Positions 53,165-61,019 of a stretch of DNA of 64,000 nucleotides are shown piece after piece. The translations under genes were made by a program, and so were the position numbers. The stretch's first letter is position 1. Every line of letters begins with the position of its first letter. Source of the stretch: Robiginitalea aestuariiviva (GTDB lineage: Bacteria; Bacteroidota; Bacteroidia; Flavobacteriales; Flavobacteriaceae); the NCBI RefSeq assembly GCF_029537735.1, contig NZ_JARPUQ010000001.1:177468-241467 (forward strand). The letters are read 5' to 3'. The notes beneath the pieces are model-generated. The model searched no databases. It was not told the origin of the DNA and saw only the letters and a program-made list of their open reading frames with translations.

Positions 53165-53617
53165 CTATTCCCGCCGCCGGCTATCCATGGTAATGGTTAC
53201 GGGGCCGTCATTGGTCAGGGCTACTTTCATGTCGGCCCCGAATACCCCTTCCCCTACCGGTTTGCCCAGTAAACCGGACAATTGTTCCACAAAGCGGGTG
53301 TAGAGGGGAACCGCTTCCCCGGGGCGGGCCGCCCGGATATAGGAAGGGCGGTGCCCTTTTTTGGTAGCAGCCAGCAAAGTGAACTGGCTCACGGCAATGG
53401 CCTGCCCGCCCGTGTCCAGCAGGGAGCGGTTCATCACCCCTTCGGCATCGTTGAAAATTCGCATATGGGCCACCTTATGGGCCAGCCATTCGGCTTCCTC
53501 CGGCGTGTCGCCCACCTCTACGCCAAGTAACACCAACAACCCGGGACCTATCTCGGCCACCCGCTGGCCTTCCACGGTCACAGACGCTTCCAGTACACGT
53601 TGGATTACAGCTCTCAT
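53165..53617 (-). CDS. dtd: D-aminoacyl-tRNA deacylase
   Basis: 150 residues, the full family length. It removes D-amino acids from charged tRNAs. The catalytic SQFTLLA segment (about residues 77-83) and the cross-subunit GP motif in NDGPVTI (about 137-143) are present. It starts 10 bp after rsgA on the same strand. Confidence 0.96.
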   Translation of the reverse strand: MRAVIQRVLEASVTVEGQRVAEIGPGLLVLLGVEVGDTPEEAEWLAHKVAHMRIFNDAEGVMNRSLLDTGGQAIAVSQFTLLAATKKGHRPSYIRAARPGEAVPLYTRFVEQLSGLLGKPVGEGVFGADMKVALTNDGPVTITMDSRRRE

Positions 53618-53627
53618 AATTCGCAGC

Positions 53628-54557
53628 TTAGCGGTAGGTTTCGTCTTCCCCCAGGAGGATTTGCAGGTAGGAGTGGTACCGGCTCTCGGCTATGCGCCCC
53701 TCCTCCAGGGCCTGTTTTACGGCACATTTGGGTTCGTCCACATGCAGGCAGTTGTTAAACTTGCACTCGGATTTCAGGGCAAAGAATTCCGGGAAGTAAT
53801 CCCCGATTTCCTCCTTCTCCATATCGACCAGGCCAAACCCTTTAATCCCGGGGGTATCGATAATGCGGGCGTCAAAGGACAGGTCGTACATCTCGGCAAA
53901 GGTGGTGGTATGCTGCCCCTGCCGGTGTTGTTCGGAGGTTTCCATAGTGCGCAGCTGCAACTCCGGGGCAATCCGGTTGATCAGGGTGGATTTTCCCACC
54001 CCTGAATGCCCGGCAAACATGGAGGTCTTCCCCTTCATGAGTGCTGCCACCTGGTCTGTGCCTACGCCGGTTTTAGCGGAAATCTCCAGGCAGGTATACC
54101 CGATGCCGGCATAGAGGTCCATCAGGTGGTGGGTGGCCTCCCCGGAAACCGAGTCAAAGGTATCCGCCTTGTTGAATAACAACACACTAGGGATGCCATA
54201 GGCCTCGGCCGTGGCCAGGAAACGGTCGATAAAAACGGTAAAGGTGGTGGGGTTTTCCAGGGTGATCAGCAGGAAAACCTGGTCAATATTGGCCGCGATG
54301 ATATGGGTCTGCTTGGAGAGCTTTACCGCCTTGCGTACCATGTAATTCTTACGGGGCAGGATTTCCTCGATTTGCCCCACGTTTTCCCCCGCCACGGATT
54401 CCAGGCGGAACTTTACCTGGTCACCCACGGCAATGGGGTTGGTGCTTTTGATGTCCTGTATGCGGAATTTTCCCTTGATGCGGCAATCGTAGCGTTGCCC
54501 ATCCTCGGCTTTTACCTGGTACCAGCTTCCGGTAGATTTATATACGGTTCCCTGCAT
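53628..54557 (-). CDS. rsgA: Small ribosomal subunit biogenesis GTPase RsgA
   Basis: 309-residue circularly permuted GTPase acting in late 30S maturation. An N-terminal OB fold ([20 protein letters not shown]) is followed by G4 (LFNKADTF, about 125), G1 ([12 protein letters not shown], about 185) and G3 ([10 protein letters not shown], about 228). The C-terminal zinc knuckle is CKFNNCLH...CAVK (about 262-277). First of the rsgA-dtd pair. Confidence 0.97.
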   Translation of the reverse strand: MQGTVYKSTGSWYQVKAEDGQRYDCRIKGKFRIQDIKSTNPIAVGDQVKFRLESVAGENVGQIEEILPRKNYMVRKAVKLSKQTHIIAANIDQVFLLITLENPTTFTVFIDRFLATAEAYGIPSVLLFNKADTFDSVSGEATHHLMDLYAGIGYTCLEISAKTGVGTDQVAALMKGKTSMFAGHSGVGKSTLINRIAPELQLRTMETSEQHRQGQHTTTFAEMYDLSFDARIIDTPGIKGFGLVDMEKEEIGDYFPEFFALKSECKFNNCLHVDEPKCAVKQALEEGRIAESRYHSYLQILLGEDETYR

Positions 54558-54644
54558 TGGTTTTCTTGGCGCTTCGCAAATTACGGATAATACCGTAACA
54601 TTACAGGAAAGACCGGTATAGTCGATAACTTAAAAACAATCCTT

Positions 54645-55085
54645 ATGAAAAACATTGCATTACTCGCCATGCTATTACTGGCCCCAGCTCTGGCTGTTCA
54701 GGCGCAGACCTACAAAGTGATTACCAGTGTGGAATCCATTGTGCCAAACGGCCTTGGGCGTTCCCGTATCATTAACGCCATGGAGGAAAAGGACTATCAG
54801 GAATTCACCAGCGTGCAAACCGAAGAAGACAACACCCGGAACAAATCAGACCGGGGCGAAATCCGGGTGAAAAATTTTGAGGAAACCAAATTGCTCAACT
54901 TTTTTAACCTGACAGGTATCCGTTTTCAAAATATTGCCGCCAATGACGCTTTGCTCTCATCCATGATCAACGACATGGTAGCCAACGGCTGGGAACTTGC
55001 CTTTGTTACCAGCGCAGTGGAAAGCGATGGCGGGAAAGGTGATGGTCAGGGCATATTTATTACCCGTTATATATTCCGGAAATAG
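54645..55085 (+). CDS. Small secreted protein of unknown function
   Basis: 146 residues with a clear signal peptide (about 1-20, ending LAVQAQ). The mature part has no motif I recognise. A segment NDMVANGWELAFVTSAVES resembles the short DUF4177-like helix-strand pattern, which is only a hint. It is a single gene closed by the hairpin at 55100-55130. Confidence 0.7.
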   Translation: MKNIALLAMLLLAPALAVQAQTYKVITSVESIVPNGLGRSRIINAMEEKDYQEFTSVQTEEDNTRNKSDRGEIRVKNFEETKLLNFFNLTGIRFQNIAANDALLSSMINDMVANGWELAFVTSAVESDGGKGDGQGIFITRYIFRK

Positions 55086-55099
55086 CATATTTCTCAATA

Positions 55100-55130
55100 A
55101 AAAAGCCCCGTGAACTTTCCGGGGCTTTTT
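55100..55130. terminator. Bidirectional intrinsic terminator
   Basis: AAAAAGCCCCG (55100-55110) and CGGGGCTTTTT (55120-55130) with a 9-base loop. The flanking T runs on both strands allow it to serve the plus-strand gene ending at 55085 and the minus-strand gene ending at 55151. Confidence 0.92.
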
Positions 55131-55150
55131 AATACTTTACGGATTTCGAA

Positions 55151-55828
55151 TCAATCCCGAATATAAATCCGCCCGCCAAAGATGCGATCCTTGGTAACCT
55201 GAGCTGGGTTACCGTATACCACTACATCCCCCCCGGCGCGGATCTCGATATCCACCCGTTCGGAGGCATATAATTCGGCTTCCCCCCCGGCAGATACCCG
55301 GATATCGCTGGAATCTGTACGCAATTCGCGTCCCTCGAAGATTCCGCCCGTATTGATCCGGATCACCTGGCTGGTCGCCAGGCCGCTGGCCTGCACTATT
55401 CCACCGGTAACCGCGCGGATGTCTGCATGGCGTACCTGCATCCCGATTTCAATGCGGGCCCCTTCCTGGGCGCGCAGTTCAATGCGGTCCTGCTCCAGGA
55501 GTTCATTGCAAACCACCCGGGCCCCTTCATTGGCGTCTATGACTTCCAGGTCCGTGTAATAGACTTCAATAAAAGTATCCTCCCCGGTAAACTTGCGATC
55601 CAGTTCCATCCGGAGTTTCAGGACACCGTCCCGGTTCACAAACTGGATGTCTTCCGTATTTTCCCCTTTGATCAGGATACGGTTCTGGTCGGAACGGATC
55701 AGGTTGACTTCAATCAGGTCGAATACCTTGATTTCATGGAAGGCGCCCACTTCGCGGTCAATGGTGCGCTGGGCCATAGCCAGGGGGGCCAGGGCCCAAA
55801 TAAAGCAGAAGGTCAGAAAATATTTCAT
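55151..55828 (-). CDS. Head GIN domain-containing (DUF2807) secreted protein
   Basis: 225 residues with signal peptide (about 1-19, ending LAMAQ). The remainder is a repetitive beta-helix-like putative adhesin domain: FHEIKVFDLIEVNLIRSDQ near 30-48, then repeated short strands with Gly turns (GARIEIGMQVRH, GGIVQASGLA, AGGEAELYAS). Such DUF2807 proteins are common in Bacteroidota envelopes; the function is unknown. The terminator at 55100-55130 follows it. Confidence 0.85.
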   Translation of the reverse strand: MKYFLTFCFIWALAPLAMAQRTIDREVGAFHEIKVFDLIEVNLIRSDQNRILIKGENTEDIQFVNRDGVLKLRMELDRKFTGEDTFIEVYYTDLEVIDANEGARVVCNELLEQDRIELRAQEGARIEIGMQVRHADIRAVTGGIVQASGLATSQVIRINTGGIFEGRELRTDSSDIRVSAGGEAELYASERVDIEIRAGGDVVVYGNPAQVTKDRIFGGRIYIRD

Positions 55829-55973
55829 GAGGTTCGTTTTGTGTTCTCTTGTAAAGAAGACTTTAGAACCTATTTGTTACAGTTTATTTCCCCTATCAAA
55901 ATTTAACCTATTTTGGGAGCAGTTTCCCCTGTACGTCAAACCAAAGAAAAATCACTAGAAACAAGAATTACCC

Positions 55974-56624
55974 ATGATGAAAAAAATTTTCCTGTTACTG
56001 CTTTGCAGCCCTTTCCTTTCACTTTCACAAACCAGCCTTTACGAAAATCCGGATTTTGACCAGATCGCACAGGGGCACCGCATCATTGCCATTGTGCCTT
56101 TTAAAACCCAGGTGAAACTGCGCCCGAAACAAATGAAGGATATGACGGACGAACAACTCGATCGGCTGGAACGCTCCGAAGGGGAAGGTATCCAGAGTGC
56201 CATGTATTCCTGGTTCCTGAAGCGCAAAAAACGCGGCAGCCTGCAAACCCTGGAGCTCCAGGACCCGCGCACCACCAATGCCATCCTTGCGAAATCGGAC
56301 ATCGACTATGACAACATCCTGGAGTATACGCCCCAGGAACTGGCCAACCTCCTGGAGGTGGATGCCGTGATTTCCGGGGATTATGAAACGGACAAACCCA
56401 TGTCTGAGGGGGCTTCCGTAGCCCTGGGCCTGCTGGTGGGCTTCTGGGGCGCCACCAACAATGCCATCATCAATATGAGCGTGCACAACGCAGCAGACGG
56501 GGTACTGCTCTGGAACTACAACAAGAAAGTGCGCGGCAGCATTGGCAGCAGCCCGGATGACCTGGTGAATATCCTGATGCGGAAGGCCTCCAGGCGGCTG
56601 GCTTACACCAAAAATTCGGAGTAG
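55974..56624 (+). CDS. Secreted protein of unknown function
   Basis: 216 residues with signal peptide MMKKIFLLLLCSPFLSLSQ. The mature part has RIIAIVPFKTQVKLRPKQ (about 37-54), a charged helix region and a Gly-rich hydrophobic segment VALGLLVGFWGATNNAI (about 148-164), then LLWNYNKKVRGSIGSSPDD. This pattern occurs in Bacteroidota secreted proteins related in layout to GNA1162/CsgG-like lipoproteins, but I cannot assign it. It converges with the aromatic operon at a shared terminator. Confidence 0.65.
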   Translation: MMKKIFLLLLCSPFLSLSQTSLYENPDFDQIAQGHRIIAIVPFKTQVKLRPKQMKDMTDEQLDRLERSEGEGIQSAMYSWFLKRKKRGSLQTLELQDPRTTNAILAKSDIDYDNILEYTPQELANLLEVDAVISGDYETDKPMSEGASVALGLLVGFWGATNNAIINMSVHNAADGVLLWNYNKKVRGSIGSSPDDLVNILMRKASRRLAYTKNSE

Positions 56625-56649
56625 GCGCTAAACGCCTTACCTAATAAAA

Positions 56650-56675
56650 AAAGCCCGGGATTCCTCCCGGGCTTT
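56650..56675. terminator. Bidirectional intrinsic terminator closing the aromatic operon
   Basis: AAAGCCCGGG (56650-56659), loop ATTCCT, CCCGGGCTTT (56666-56675). T-rich tracts flank both sides (CCTTTTTT on plus, TTTTTTT on minus). It ends the gene at 56624 (plus) and the operon ending at 56700 (minus). Confidence 0.92.
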
Positions 56676-56699
56676 CCTTTTTTGGCACCTGTTGTTCCG

Positions 56700-57782
56700 T
56701 CAGGACTTGATGACTTTTTCCTGGTGGTTAATGGATTCCTGGTGGATGGCCTTGAACATCCGCAGGACAAACTCCTCGCTCAGTCCATGGCTTTCCCCCT
56801 CCAGGATCATACTGCCCAAAATGGCATTCCAGCGACCGGTCTGGAGCACGGCCACGTTACGCTGCTTTTTCAGGCCCCCGATGGCATCGGAGATTTGCAT
56901 CCGCTTGCCCAGGATCTCAATCAGCTGGTTGTCGATCACATCGATCTGGGCCCGCAGGTTGCTGAGCTTGCTGTTGTATTCGGCTTCCTCGTCCGATTCC
57001 TTCCGGATCCTGAGGTCTTGCATAATCTGTACCAGGCGCTCCGGGGTAACCTGCTGGGCGGCATCGCTCCAGGCGTTGTCCGGATCCGTATGGGTCTCGA
57101 TCATCAGCCCGTCAAAATTCAGATCCAGGGCAGTCTGGGACACATCGAAGATCAGGTCCCGACGGCCTGTAATGTGGGAGGGGTCATTGATCAGAGGCAG
57201 GTCCGGGAAGCGGGTCTGCAATTCAATGGCCAGCTGCCATTCCGGGATATTCCGGTATTTGGTTTTCTGGTAGGTGGAAAACCCGCGGTGGATCACTCCC
57301 AGGTTCTTGATGTTGGCGGAGTATAGCCGCTCCACGGCCCCCAGCCAGAGGGAAAGGTCCGGGTTTACGGGGTTTTTGATCAGGACAATTTTGTCCGTTC
57401 CCTCCAGGGCATCGGCAATCTCCTGCACAATAAACGGGCTCACGGTAGAACGCGCTCCAATCCACAACAGGTCAATGTCGTGCTCCAGGGCCAGGTCCAC
57501 ATGGGCCTTGTTGGCTACTTCGGTGGCCGTTTTCAGGCCGGTTTCGGCCTTCACCTTTTGTAACCACTTCAGGCCAATGGCCCCTACCCCTTCAAAGTTT
57601 CCGGGGCGGGTCCGGGGTTTCCAGATCCCGGCCCGGTAGTAATTCACGTCCGTATCCTTGAGCTGGTGTGCAATGGCCATCACCTGCTGTTCGGTCTCCG
57701 CGCTACAGGGCCCTGCAATCACCAGGGGGTGCGACAGGCCCATATCGTCCAGCCATTTGCGCATTTGCTTCGAATTTTCCAT
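56700..57782 (-). CDS. aroF: Bifunctional DAHP synthase/chorismate mutase
   Basis: 360 residues. The first 260 are a type I, KDPG-aldolase-like DAHP synthase that condenses PEP and erythrose 4-phosphate (VIAGPCSAETEQQVMAIA, about 21-38; GVGAIGLKWLQKV near 66; IGARSTVSPF near 108). The last 90 are an AroQ-type helical chorismate mutase (NLRAQIDVIDNQLIEILGKR, about 270-289). One protein thus catalyses the first step of the pathway and the branch to prephenate. It is the last gene of the attenuated operon, 3 bp after tyrA. The symbol is approximate; other names are used for this fusion. Confidence 0.94.
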   Translation of the reverse strand: MENSKQMRKWLDDMGLSHPLVIAGPCSAETEQQVMAIAHQLKDTDVNYYRAGIWKPRTRPGNFEGVGAIGLKWLQKVKAETGLKTATEVANKAHVDLALEHDIDLLWIGARSTVSPFIVQEIADALEGTDKIVLIKNPVNPDLSLWLGAVERLYSANIKNLGVIHRGFSTYQKTKYRNIPEWQLAIELQTRFPDLPLINDPSHITGRRDLIFDVSQTALDLNFDGLMIETHTDPDNAWSDAAQQVTPERLVQIMQDLRIRKESDEEAEYNSKLSNLRAQIDVIDNQLIEILGKRMQISDAIGGLKKQRNVAVLQTGRWNAILGSMILEGESHGLSEEFVLRMFKAIHQESINHQEKVIKS

Positions 57783-57785
57783 AAT

Positions 57786-58652
57786 CTAGTCTGCTTTATT
57801 GTTCAATGGTATTCCTTTTAAAATGTCCCGGATGCGGTTGGTATGGTCCATCTCCCGGTAGAGGGCCTCGTACTGATCGGCCGCTAATTTATCGCGGAAA
57901 TCCCGGAGGTTGGCAATGTATTCATCCAGGGTTTCCAATACGTTTTCCTTATTCTGCTCAAATATGGGGGTCCACATGGCCGGGGAACTCTTGGCCAGGC
58001 GAACCGTGCTTTCAAAACCACTCCCCGCCATATCGAAAATATCGCGTTCATTCTTTTCCTTCTCGATCACCGTTTTCCCCAACATAAAGGAGCTGATGTG
58101 TGAGAGGTGGGAAACATAGGCGATATGCCGGTCGTGAGCCTCGGGGTTCATGTAGCGGATGCGCATCCCGATCTTCCCGAAGAGTTCCAGGGCGCGTTCC
58201 TGGATTTGGAAGGCGGTTTGTTCCACTTCGCAAATGATGTTGACCTTGCCGTGGAACAACCCTGATACCGCTGCTTCCGGCCCGGTAAATTCCGTTCCCG
58301 CAATGGGGTGGCATGCCAGGAAGTTACGGCGTTTGGGGTGCCCGGCTACCGCCCGGCAGATGGGCACCTTGGTAGAGCCGGCATCGACCACAAGGGTGTG
58401 CTCGCCTACCGCATCCAGCAGGCCGGGCAGGGTTTCCGTAATGTGGTTCACCGGGATACTCACCACCACCAGGTCGGCCGCTTGCAGGTCTTCCGCGCCG
58501 GCCTCCCCGTCCACGAGCTTCAGGGCGATGGCCTTGGCAAGGTGGTCCGGGTTGCGGTCCTGCCCCAGTATCCGCGCCCCGGGAACCGCCATGCGGATGT
58601 CCCTGGCCAGGGATCCCCCAATAAGTCCTATGCCCAGAATGACTGCATTCAT
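57786..58652 (-). CDS. tyrA: Prephenate dehydrogenase
   Basis: 288 residues. NAD-binding motif LGIGLIGGSLARDI (about 6-19) and the substrate motif CHPIAGTEFTGPE (about 112-124). It oxidatively decarboxylates prephenate to 4-hydroxyphenylpyruvate for tyrosine. No C-terminal ACT domain is seen. It overlaps the aminotransferase stop by 4 bp and precedes the DAHP synthase/chorismate mutase gene. Confidence 0.94.
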   Translation of the reverse strand: MNAVILGIGLIGGSLARDIRMAVPGARILGQDRNPDHLAKAIALKLVDGEAGAEDLQAADLVVVSIPVNHITETLPGLLDAVGEHTLVVDAGSTKVPICRAVAGHPKRRNFLACHPIAGTEFTGPEAAVSGLFHGKVNIICEVEQTAFQIQERALELFGKIGMRIRYMNPEAHDRHIAYVSHLSHISSFMLGKTVIEKEKNERDIFDMAGSGFESTVRLAKSSPAMWTPIFEQNKENVLETLDEYIANLRDFRDKLAADQYEALYREMDHTNRIRDILKGIPLNNKAD

Positions 58653-59833
58653 GCTTTGTTGTTTTTTTGGGTTTTGACCCCGGCCCCGGCCAGGCGGTCA
58701 ATAGCCTCCCGGATCCGCTCCTCCGGCACGCAGAGGGAAAATCGCACATAGCCTTCCCCGGCGTCCCCGAAAATGGTGCCCGGGGCAATGAAGATATAGT
58801 GCCGGTGCAGCAGGTGGTCAATATAGGTTTCGGCATCCGGGCTTCCTTCCGGTAAGCGGGCCCAGACAAACATCCCTACCGCCTGTGGATCGTACCGGCA
58901 GCCCAGCAGGTCGGCCAGCTCATACATGGCCTTTCGCCGGCTCCCATACACCGCATCCAGGCGGTCAAACCACTGCGGCCCGCTTTTCATGGCGGCTACC
59001 GCCCCTTTCTGTATCCCGTAAAACATCCCGGAATCCATATTGCTTTTCACCTTGAGCACGGAGGCAATCAGGGGGGCGGCCCCCAGGACCATCCCCACCC
59101 GCCAGCCGGCCATGTTAAAGGTCTTGCTCAGGGAGTTGAGTTCCAGTACATGCCCGCTGTCTGCATCGGCCTCCAGGATGCTCAGGCGCTCCCGGCTCAG
59201 CACAAAACTGTAGGGGTTGTCATTCACCAGCAGGATGTTGTGGCGGCGGGCAAAAGCCACCAGAGCTTCCAGTTGCTCCCTCGAGGCACGGGCTCCGGTA
59301 GGCATGTGCGGATAGCTGATCCACATAAGTTTGACCCCATCGAGCCCGGCGGCTTCCAGCGCTTCCAGGTCCGGGAACCAACCGTGGGACTCACTTAGGG
59401 TATAGAATTCCGGATGGGCGCCCACCAGGCGCGTAACCGAGGCATAGGTAGGATACCCGGGGTTTGGGATCAGGACCCTGTCCCCGGGGTTCAGGAAGGC
59501 CATGCTGATGTGCATGATCCCCTCTTTGGAGCCCATCAGGGGGAGAATTTCCGTATCCGGGTTCAGGTCCACCCCGAATTTACTGGCGTAAAAGGCCGCA
59601 ATGGTTTGCCGCAGTTCGGGCAGGCCCTGGTAGCTTTGGTACTGGTGCGCGCCGGCATGGTCCACCGCCTCCCGCAAGGTGTGCAGTACCTCCGGGGCCG
59701 GGGCCAGGTCCGGGCTGCCGATACCCATATTGATCACCGGGTGGCCCTGGGCCATCATGCCCCGGACTTCCCGGAGTTTGGTGGAGAAATAGTACTCCTT
59801 TACGTGCTGGAGTCTTTCGGCTTCCTGTATCAT
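58649..59833 (-). CDS. PLP-dependent aminotransferase (class I/II), probably aromatic
   Basis: 394 residues, fold type I. The PLP lysine is in NSLSKTFNMAGWRVG (near residue 235) and the substrate/PLP segments PNPGYPTYASVTRLVG and VNDNPYSF are present. The family includes aspartate, aromatic and LL-diaminopimelate aminotransferases. Placement between pheA and tyrA, with 4-bp overlaps on both sides, makes transamination of phenylpyruvate and 4-hydroxyphenylpyruvate the best guess. Confidence 0.9.
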   Translation of the reverse strand: MIQEAERLQHVKEYYFSTKLREVRGMMAQGHPVINMGIGSPDLAPAPEVLHTLREAVDHAGAHQYQSYQGLPELRQTIAAFYASKFGVDLNPDTEILPLMGSKEGIMHISMAFLNPGDRVLIPNPGYPTYASVTRLVGAHPEFYTLSESHGWFPDLEALEAAGLDGVKLMWISYPHMPTGARASREQLEALVAFARRHNILLVNDNPYSFVLSRERLSILEADADSGHVLELNSLSKTFNMAGWRVGMVLGAAPLIASVLKVKSNMDSGMFYGIQKGAVAAMKSGPQWFDRLDAVYGSRRKAMYELADLLGCRYDPQAVGMFVWARLPEGSPDAETYIDHLLHRHYIFIAPGTIFGDAGEGYVRFSLCVPEERIREAIDRLAGAGVKTQKNNKA

Positions 59834-60660
59834 TGCCTTGCATTTTTGTATTCGCCCAGTACCCGGAAATCTTCGGTCATGATCTGCAGAAGTGCTTTTG
59901 CCTTTTCAAAGGAATCATACGCCTCAAAGGTCACGTCCACAAAGAAGGAATACTTCCAGGGGGTTTCAATGACGGGCAGGGACTGGATTTTGGTCAGGTT
60001 CAGGTTGCAGTCGCTCATCACGTTAAGCACCGTGGCCAGGCTGCCGCGTTTGTGGTCCGTGAGGAAACGCACGGAAGCCTTGTTAATTTCGGCCCTGGGC
60101 AATTCCTTGTTTATGGTCTTCAGGACAATAAAGCGGGTGGCATTGTTTTTTATGGTCTGGATTTCACGGGCCAGGATATCCAGGTCGTAGAGTTCTGCGG
60201 CAATTTCCGGGGCTATGGCTGCAATCCCCTCCAGGCCATTCTGACGGATATTCCGGGCGGTTTCGGCCGTGTCCACATCCTCTACCAGTTTTACCTGCGG
60301 CAGGGTTTTCAGGTACTCCCGGCACTGCAACAGGGCCATAGGATGGCTGCGAACCTCCCGCAGGTCGGAAAGCTGCTGCCCAGGCAGGGCCATCAGGTTG
60401 TGGTGTACGTTCAGGTAGTGTTCCCCAATGATGTGCAGGCCGTTCTCGCAGACCAGGGCATAGTTGGGGATAATGGAGCCCGCAATGGAGTTCTCGATGG
60501 CCATCACGGCCTTGTCTGCCCGGCCCTCCATAAGGGTATCGACCATACCGTGAAAGGACAGGCATTCCACCAGCTCGATCTCGCGGCTGAAATACTCCGA
60601 GGCCACCTTGTGGTGGTTGGACCCCAGTACTCCCTGAATGGCTACGCGCAATGGCTTCAT
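59830..60660 (-). CDS. pheA: Prephenate dehydratase with divergent ACT domain
   Basis: 276 residues from the ATG at 60660, beginning MKPLRVAIQGVLGSNHHK. The catalytic TRF motif is in NNATRFIVLK (about 171-180). The C-terminal ACT domain (about 185-265) has GSLATVLNV and LTKIQSLPVIE where regulated dehydratases have GALV and ESRP, so feedback binding of Phe may be weak. It converts prephenate to phenylpyruvate. First structural gene of the operon. A longer frame to 60747 runs through the attenuator terminator and is rejected. Confidence 0.94.
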   Translation of the reverse strand: MKPLRVAIQGVLGSNHHKVASEYFSREIELVECLSFHGMVDTLMEGRADKAVMAIENSIAGSIIPNYALVCENGLHIIGEHYLNVHHNLMALPGQQLSDLREVRSHPMALLQCREYLKTLPQVKLVEDVDTAETARNIRQNGLEGIAAIAPEIAAELYDLDILAREIQTIKNNATRFIVLKTINKELPRAEINKASVRFLTDHKRGSLATVLNVMSDCNLNLTKIQSLPVIETPWKYSFFVDVTFEAYDSFEKAKALLQIMTEDFRVLGEYKNARQ

Positions 60661-60678
60661 CTTCTGTTTTGTTTCAGC

Positions 60679-60693
60679 GGCCTGCCGCAGGCC
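60679..60693 (-). promoter_or_regulatory. 15-bp palindrome between attenuator and pheA start
   Basis: GGCCTGC (60679-60685), one base, GCAGGCC (60687-60693): a perfect palindrome that begins just after the terminator U run and ends 18 bases before the pheA ATG. It would fold into a small GC-rich hairpin in read-through transcripts and might affect ribosome access. Confidence 0.5.
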
Positions 60694-60694
60694 T

Positions 60695-60722
60695 AAAAAA
60701 AAAGTCCCGTTTGAAACGGGAC
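60695..60722 (-). terminator. Attenuator terminator of the pheA operon
   Basis: On the minus strand GTCCCGT (60722-60716), a 5-base loop, ACGGGAC (60710-60704), followed by nine T residues (60703-60695). It is 34 bases upstream of the pheA ATG, so it must be bypassed for operon expression. It shares its 5' arm with the antiterminator pairing. Confidence 0.9.
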
Positions 60723-60762
60723 CCTGTGATATCTGGTTGCATACCAACTACAACGGTCCCGT
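60716..60762 (-). promoter_or_regulatory. Antiterminator pairing of the pheA attenuator
   Basis: On the minus strand ACGGGACC (60762-60755, inside the last leader codons) is the exact complement of GGTCCCGT (60723-60716). This 8-bp pairing uses the 5' arm of the terminator and so excludes it. A ribosome at the leader stop codon (60750-60748) would cover the first strand and favour termination. Confidence 0.8.
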
Positions 60763-60819
60763 ACCCCTTTTAAAAAAGAAGTAGAAATACAAACCGCTAT
60801 AAAAGAAAGTCGGACGCAT
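60748..60819 (-). CDS. Phe/Tyr-rich leader peptide of the pheA operon
   Basis: A 23-codon open frame, ATG at 60819-60817 and TAG at 60750-60748. The residue run TFFYSGLYFYFFF (residues 4-16) holds six Phe and three Tyr codons. It is followed by KRGTGPL and stop. Nine of 23 codons are for the two end products of the downstream operon, and the last codons overlap the antiterminator strand. This is the layout of ribosome-mediated attenuation as in enterobacterial pheA and trp leaders. The peptide itself probably has no function. Confidence 0.85.
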   Translation of the reverse strand: MRPTFFYSGLYFYFFFKRGTGPL

Positions 60820-61019
60820 AGGTGTCTTATCTGGCGCCTAAGGTAAATATTAAATTGAATTTCCGATACTTCTGCCAACATTTTTCAAAAAAAAAGAGGA
60901 ATGGGAACTTTCGTTGCGAAATCAAAAGCCATTTTTACCATTCTTTATGAAATCCGAACTCTTCAAATCCCGGGGCAGGCTTTCCCGGGCTTTGTGTATT
61001 TTTACCAAAAACCCGGCAT
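60820..61019. other. Divergent promoter region for the pheA leader and gldA
   Basis: AT-rich 200 bp between the leader start and gldA. Toward gldA a TATTTTTA at 60997-61004 is a possible -7 element (one mismatch). For the leader transcript I see no element matching TAnnTTTG well; a weak AATATTTA on the minus strand at 60844-60851 is the only candidate. Nothing else is supported. Confidence 0.4.

Noticed and set aside
60661-60747. N-terminal extension of pheA by 29 codons
   Set aside because: It would place the attenuator terminator in the coding sequence; the ATG at 60660 gives the normal protein start.
60693-60881. A 62-codon frame on the minus strand overlapping the pheA leader
   Set aside because: It is in another frame than the Phe/Tyr-rich leader, has no signal or domain, and runs through the terminator hairpin.
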